A stretch of DNA of 64,000 nucleotides from Halothermothrix orenii H 168 (GTDB taxonomy: Bacteria; Bacillota; Halanaerobiia; Halanaerobiales; Halothermotrichaceae), in assembly GCF_000020485.1 (NCBI RefSeq), contig NC_011899.1, positions 2,016,501 through 2,080,500 of the forward strand, given 5' to 3'. The notes under the pieces were generated by a model that searched no databases, was not told the origin of the DNA, and worked only from the letters and a program-made list of their open reading frames with translations. Both the position numbers and the translations under genes were made by a program. Below, one piece after another: positions 60,306 through 64,000 of this stretch (position 1 is its first letter; the number at the start of each line of letters is the position of its first letter).

Positions 60306-61683
60306 TGACACTCCCCCGGTAGTATTTTTCCAGTTCTTCACCCGAAATCCTGTCAAGCTCGGTCGGGGGCAGTTCACTCAACACCTCCCAGGCCAGATCA
60401 AGGGTCTGTTCAATGGTCCTGTTTTCTTCCCGGCCCTGACTTAAAAAGCGTTTTTCAAAAACACGCCCAAATTTAAGATAAGTCTGATCCAGGCTTGAGA
60501 GTTCATCCTCACCAATTACCGAAGCCAGTGATTTAACCTCCTGAACCCGCGAATAGGCTGCATAAAGCTGACTGGACACATTAGGGTGATCCTCTCTGGT
60601 AAAGCCTTCCCCGATTCCATCCTTCATTAACCGGGACAGGGAAGGTAAAATGTTTATCGGAGGATAAACACCCCTCTGATAGAGGTCCCGTTTCAGGACA
60701 ATCTGTCCTTCCGTAATATAACCGGTTAAATCCGGTACCGGATGGGTAATATCATCATTGGGCATGGTTAAGATGGGTAGCTGGGTTATAGAACCCCTCT
60801 CCCCTTTTATCATCCCGGCCCTTTCATATAAACTGGCCAGGTCACTGTATAAATATCCGGGATAGCCCTTACGGCTTGGAACCTCTTCACGTCTTGAGGA
60901 AAGTTCCCTCAGAGCCTCACAGTAGTTGGTCATATCGGTCATAATAACGAGGATATGCATCCCTTCTTCAAAGGCCAGGTATTCTGCCGCTGTTAACCCG
61001 ATCCTGGGGGCGATAATCCTCTCTACAGCCGGATCATCGGCCAGATTTAGAAAGACCACTACATTCTGCAGGACACCACTTTTCTCAAAGCTATTGATAA
61101 AGAAATTGGCATCATCATGTTTTATGCCCATGGCCACAAAAACTACAGCAAAGTCTTCATTATCATCCCCCAGCCTGGCCTGTCGGGCAATCTGGGCTGC
61201 AAGCTGGTTATGGGGAAGACCATTACCCGAAAAAATGGGGAGTTTCTGCCCCCTGATGAGGGTTATCAGGCCATCAATGGCCGACACCCCTGTTTGAATA
61301 TAATTACGGGGATATTGACGGGAATAGGGATTTATGGCATTTCCATTAATATTATATTTTTTATTTGAATAAACCTCTCCCCCACCATCAATGGGCTCTC
61401 CAACACCGTTAAAGACCCGTCCCAGTATATCCCGGGACAGGGCTATTTCCATGGGGTGCCTTAGAAACTTAACCCGGGTAGTCTCAGTAGCCAGACCACT
61501 GGTCCCTTCAAAGACCTGGATTACAGCCCGGTTTTTACTGACCTGTAAGACCCGGCCCCTCCTTTTGTGTTTATCCGGTGTTATTACTTCAACCATTTCG
61601 TCAAACCCTACATCGGTAACACCATCAACTACCACCAGAGGTCCATTTATTGATGCTACTCCACGGTACTCTTTTGTTAACAT
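60292..61683 (-). CDS. ntpB: V-type ATPase subunit B (regulatory)
   Basis: About 463 residues. Non-catalytic nucleotide-binding subunit of the V1 head. Features are [57 protein letters not shown]-type loop, [18 protein letters not shown] in place of a classical P-loop, [20 protein letters not shown] and [21 protein letters not shown]. The ATG at 61683 is nine bases after GAGG; an upstream start would overlap subunit A. Order A-B-D matches Na+-type V-ATPases of Enterococcus and Clostridia. Confidence 0.95.
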   Translation of the reverse strand: MLTKEYRGVASINGPLVVVDGVTDVGFDEMVEVITPDKHKRRGRVLQVSKNRAVIQVFEGTSGLATETTRVKFLRHPMEIALSRDILGRVFNGVGEPIDGGGEVYSNKKYNINGNAINPYSRQYPRNYIQTGVSAIDGLITLIRGQKLPIFSGNGLPHNQLAAQIARQARLGDDNEDFAVVFVAMGIKHDDANFFINSFEKSGVLQNVVVFLNLADDPAVERIIAPRIGLTAAEYLAFEEGMHILVIMTDMTNYCEALRELSSRREEVPSRKGYPGYLYSDLASLYERAGMIKGERGSITQLPILTMPNDDITHPVPDLTGYITEGQIVLKRDLYQRGVYPPINILPSLSRLMKDGIGEGFTREDHPNVSSQLYAAYSRVQEVKSLASVIGEDELSSLDQTYLKFGRVFEKRFLSQGREENRTIEQTLDLAWEVLSELPPTELDRISGEELEKYYRGSVNDNG

Positions 61684-61697
61684 GGCTATCAACCTCA

Positions 61698-63470
61698 CTA
61701 CTCCTGATAATTTTCCCATAGTCTGTTGTAATATTCTTCAATCCTGGCCATTAAATCCTTGAATTTATCTAAATCACCATTGGGAATATTCTCTTTCATT
61801 TTTATAACTTCACTGAATAGTTCATTATTCTTAACCCGGCTTATCGGAATATTGTTTTTAATTAAAGGTCTGGCCTTTTCATATAGGAACATAATAATTT
61901 TTAACATCCAGTACTGCTTTTCCGGAGTGGCGAACCGGTCTACTTTACTGAAGGCATTCTGCTGGAGAAAACCAATCTTAATCAATCTGGCAACCTCAAG
62001 AATAAGGCGCTGGTTATCGGGCAGGACATCTTCACCAACCAGTTTGACAATCTCCTGGAGCCGGTCTTCTTCCTTCAAAAGCTCCATGGCCATATTCCTT
62101 AATTTAATCCAGTCCTCGTTTATATTTTCCTTCAACCAGCCTGAAAGATCCTCCAGGTATTCACTATAGCTTTCCAGCCAGTTAACAGCCGGGAAATGCC
62201 GGGCACTGGCCAGACTCTTATCCAGAGCCCAGAAACAGCGAACATAACGTTTGGTATTCTGGGTAACCGGTTCTGAAAAATCACCACCAGGTGGAGAAAC
62301 AGCCCCGATCAGTGAGATAGAACCCTCCCTGTCCTGCCCCAGGGTTTTTACGTAACCGGCCCTTTCATAAAACTCGGCTAACCGGCTTGGAAGATAGGCT
62401 GGAAAACCTTCTTCAGCAGGCATTTCTTCCAGACGTCCGGATATTTCCCTTAAAGCTTCGGCCCAGCGTGATGTCGAATCTGCCATCAGGGCCACATTAT
62501 AGCCCATATCCCGGTAGAACTCGGCTATAGTAATGCCGGTATAAATACTGGCCTCCCTTGCCGCAACCGGCATATTGGAAGTGTTGGCAATTAAAACCGT
62601 TCTCTCCATCATCGATTTCCCGGTTGAAGGGTCTTCCAGTTTGGGGAACTCCTCCAGAACATCCGTCATCTCATTACCGCGTTCCCCACACCCCACATAA
62701 ACAATTATATCGGCACTGGACCATTTGGCCAGCTGGTGCTGGGTCATGGTTTTTCCGGCCCCGAATCCTCCGGGGATAGCAGCTGTTCCCCCCATCCCCA
62801 GGGGGAAGAAGGTATCAAATACCCTCTGACCGGTAAGGAGGGGTTTTTTGATCGGTAAGCGCTCTCCACAGGGCCTTGGCCGCCTGACCGGCCATTTCTG
62901 ATGGAGTCGAATCTGGTGGTTATTCCCCTTATCATCTTTTACAGTTACAATTTCCTGATCCACAGTATATTTACCATTGGGAACAACCTCAACCACCTCT
63001 CCTGACAGATGAGGGGGAACCATAACCCGGTGAGTAACAATACTGGTTTCCGGTACTTCAGCAACTACCTGGCCAGGTTTAACCCTGTCACCAAGTTTTA
63101 CCTTAACAGATACTGTCCATTCCCGGTCCCGATCCAGGGGGTTAACCTCAATCCCTCTTTTTATAAAGGAACCTGTTTTTTCGGCAATAACCGGTAAAGG
63201 CCTTTGAATACCATCAAATATATTTCCGATTATCCCCGGTCCCAGTTCCACCGATAACGGGCTGCCTGTAGAAAAAACCGGCTCACCCGGTTGCATCTCT
63301 GTTGTCTCTTCATAAACCTGAATTGTGGCCAGGTCACCCTCAAGTTCAATTATCTCTCCAATGAGCCTTTCTTTTCCGACATAAACAAGCTCATTCATGA
63401 TAAAACCATTCATCTTATCGGCCTTTACTACAGGCCCATTGACAAATACTATTTCACCCTTTTTATCCAC
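61698..63470 (-). CDS. ntpA: V-type ATPase subunit A (catalytic)
   Basis: About 590 residues. Catalytic ATPase of V1: P-loop [17 protein letters not shown], the V-type non-homologous insert around residues 110-185 ([20 protein letters not shown] through the [10 protein letters not shown] segment), [40 protein letters not shown] and [14 protein letters not shown] start (63470) behind GCAGGTGATG; an in-frame TTG seven codons earlier lacks a site. In a halophile the coupled ion could be Na+, but the membrane subunits are outside the window. Confidence 0.95.
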   Translation of the reverse strand: MDKKGEIVFVNGPVVKADKMNGFIMNELVYVGKERLIGEIIELEGDLATIQVYEETTEMQPGEPVFSTGSPLSVELGPGIIGNIFDGIQRPLPVIAEKTGSFIKRGIEVNPLDRDREWTVSVKVKLGDRVKPGQVVAEVPETSIVTHRVMVPPHLSGEVVEVVPNGKYTVDQEIVTVKDDKGNNHQIRLHQKWPVRRPRPCGERLPIKKPLLTGQRVFDTFFPLGMGGTAAIPGGFGAGKTMTQHQLAKWSSADIIVYVGCGERGNEMTDVLEEFPKLEDPSTGKSMMERTVLIANTSNMPVAAREASIYTGITIAEFYRDMGYNVALMADSTSRWAEALREISGRLEEMPAEEGFPAYLPSRLAEFYERAGYVKTLGQDREGSISLIGAVSPPGGDFSEPVTQNTKRYVRCFWALDKSLASARHFPAVNWLESYSEYLEDLSGWLKENINEDWIKLRNMAMELLKEEDRLQEIVKLVGEDVLPDNQRLILEVARLIKIGFLQQNAFSKVDRFATPEKQYWMLKIIMFLYEKARPLIKNNIPISRVKNNELFSEVIKMKENIPNGDLDKFKDLMARIEEYYNRLWENYQE

Positions 63471-63491
63471 TATATCATCACCTGCCTTCAA

Positions 63492-64000
63492 TCATAATAC
63501 CTTGGAATGTAATTCTACGGCAATGTCTTCTTTAACTTCCTCAAGACAAGTCTCAAAAGTATTTTCAACTATTTCTTTTCCATCTCTATCCTCTACAATA
63601 ACACCACCACTGATATTTAAAGGGTTATTGGCAACCTCTATCTCTATATTATCAATTTCATTCCGGAGTTCATCCTGAATTTCATTAAAGATCTTTAAAT
63701 CATGGGAATTAAGTTTTATAATAACATGACTCGATTCCATTACATTTAAAGAGTCTTTAACAAGCCGTTTTAAAAAATCCCTGTAACCGGTGTCATTACG
63801 GTATTCATGGAGTTTTTCTTCCAGTTCTTTAAGTATCTGGTGTAAATACTCATCCATCTTCTGTCTTTTTTCCGTTTTCTTTTTAAGGACGGCCCGGGAC
63901 ACAATCTGTTCCTTTTTCATTCTGGCTTCCTGACGGTATAATTCTATAATTTCCTTCTCTTTGTTATCCAGCTTCTGTTTAAAGTCTTCATACTCTTTTT
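63492..64000 (-). CDS. ntpE: V-type ATPase subunit E, partial (N-terminus beyond window)
   Basis: Peripheral stalk subunit. The frame stays open to the window edge, upstream of the methionine at 63920, reading KEYEDFKQKLDNKEKEIIEL and then YRQEARMKKEQIVSRA, so the real start lies outside. About 169 residues are visible. The N-terminal half is a long charged helix and the C-terminal domain has NNPLNISGGVIVEDRDGKEIVENTFET, the E-subunit signature (GGV...D.....NT). It is 21 bases upstream of subunit A. Confidence 0.9.
   Translation of the reverse strand, partial: KEYEDFKQKLDNKEKEIIELYRQEARMKKEQIVSRAVLKKKTEKRQKMDEYLHQILKELEEKLHEYRNDTGYRDFLKRLVKDSLNVMESSHVIIKLNSHDLKIFNEIQDELRNEIDNIEIEVANNPLNISGGVIVEDRDGKEIVENTFETCLEEVKEDIAVELHSKVL

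Noticed and set aside
59679-64000. F-type ATPase
   Set aside because: Subunit A has the V-type non-homologous insert, and D and E are V-type stalk subunits.

Overview
The window reads as chromosome of a halophilic, anaerobic, low-GC diderm of the Halanaerobiales (Firmicutes/Halanaerobiaeota), probably close to Halothermothrix orenii. This assignment is inference. It rests on a full Kdo/lipid A/heptose pathway (outer membrane) lying beside a spore alpha/beta-type SASP, [FeFe]-hydrogenase maturases, a V-type ATPase, Na+/H+ antiporters, rubrerythrin, a CtsR-type heat-shock operator and strong AGGAGG ribosome-binding sites. Nearly all genes lie on the minus strand. No tRNA, rRNA, CRISPR array or insertion sequence was seen.

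Layout. 1-10.9 kb: one tightly packed minus-strand LPS operon, in transcription order msbA-like exporter, DUF374 acyltransferase, lpxK, kdsB, kdsA, kdsD, lpxL-like, a fused Kdo-transferase/heptosyltransferase, a second heptosyltransferase, and a GT2 gene cut by the window edge. 11-13.6 kb: a HutP-family gene, cobO, and btuF under a cobalamin riboswitch with its own terminator. 13.6-20 kb: MoxR/DUF58/DUF4129 operon, nadE and a membrane pseudokinase. 20-29.3 kb: CoA-transferase, pgi, SASP, rubrerythrin, an fRMsr-Lrp-GH31 operon, and an ion transporter interrupted by a one-base frameshift. 29.4-36.5 kb: comFB, nhaC, then a LacI regulator, HAD phosphatase, GNAT, hydE and an alanine/ornithine-racemase-family enzyme. 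36.7-40 kb: an archaeal-type methenyl-tetrahydromethanopterin cyclohydrolase (Mch) homologue with an SDR and a RibD-C reductase. A consensus promoter, a 22-bp perfect palindrome at the start site and a long repeat-filled leader precede mch. 40-46.6 kb: PHP phosphoesterase, Hsp20 under CtsR boxes, MFS exporter, subtilase and a large predicted outer-membrane beta-barrel. 47-51.2 kb: a heterodimeric ABC exporter (one half frameshifted at an A7 run) and a small ORF whose overlapping frame is cysteine-rich. 51.2-54.8 kb: hydF, hydG and a TM1266-family gene behind an attenuator-like leader. 55-59.6 kb: phoU, glgP, then a glycosyltransferase and a pyruvyltransferase on the plus strand. 59.7-64 kb: V-ATPase subunits D, B, A and partial E.

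How the genes fit together. The LPS operon covers Kdo synthesis from ribulose-5-phosphate to inner-core assembly and export, except that kdsC is not seen. The hydrogenase maturases HydE, HydF and HydG are all present but in two places. pgi, GH31 and glgP suggest alpha-glucan use. NhaC, the second transporter and the V-ATPase fit ion homeostasis in salt. The least ordinary parts are the Mch locus with its regulatory region, the Kdo/heptosyltransferase fusion, the hydG leader, and the small-ORF/ABC/outer-membrane/protease neighbourhood.
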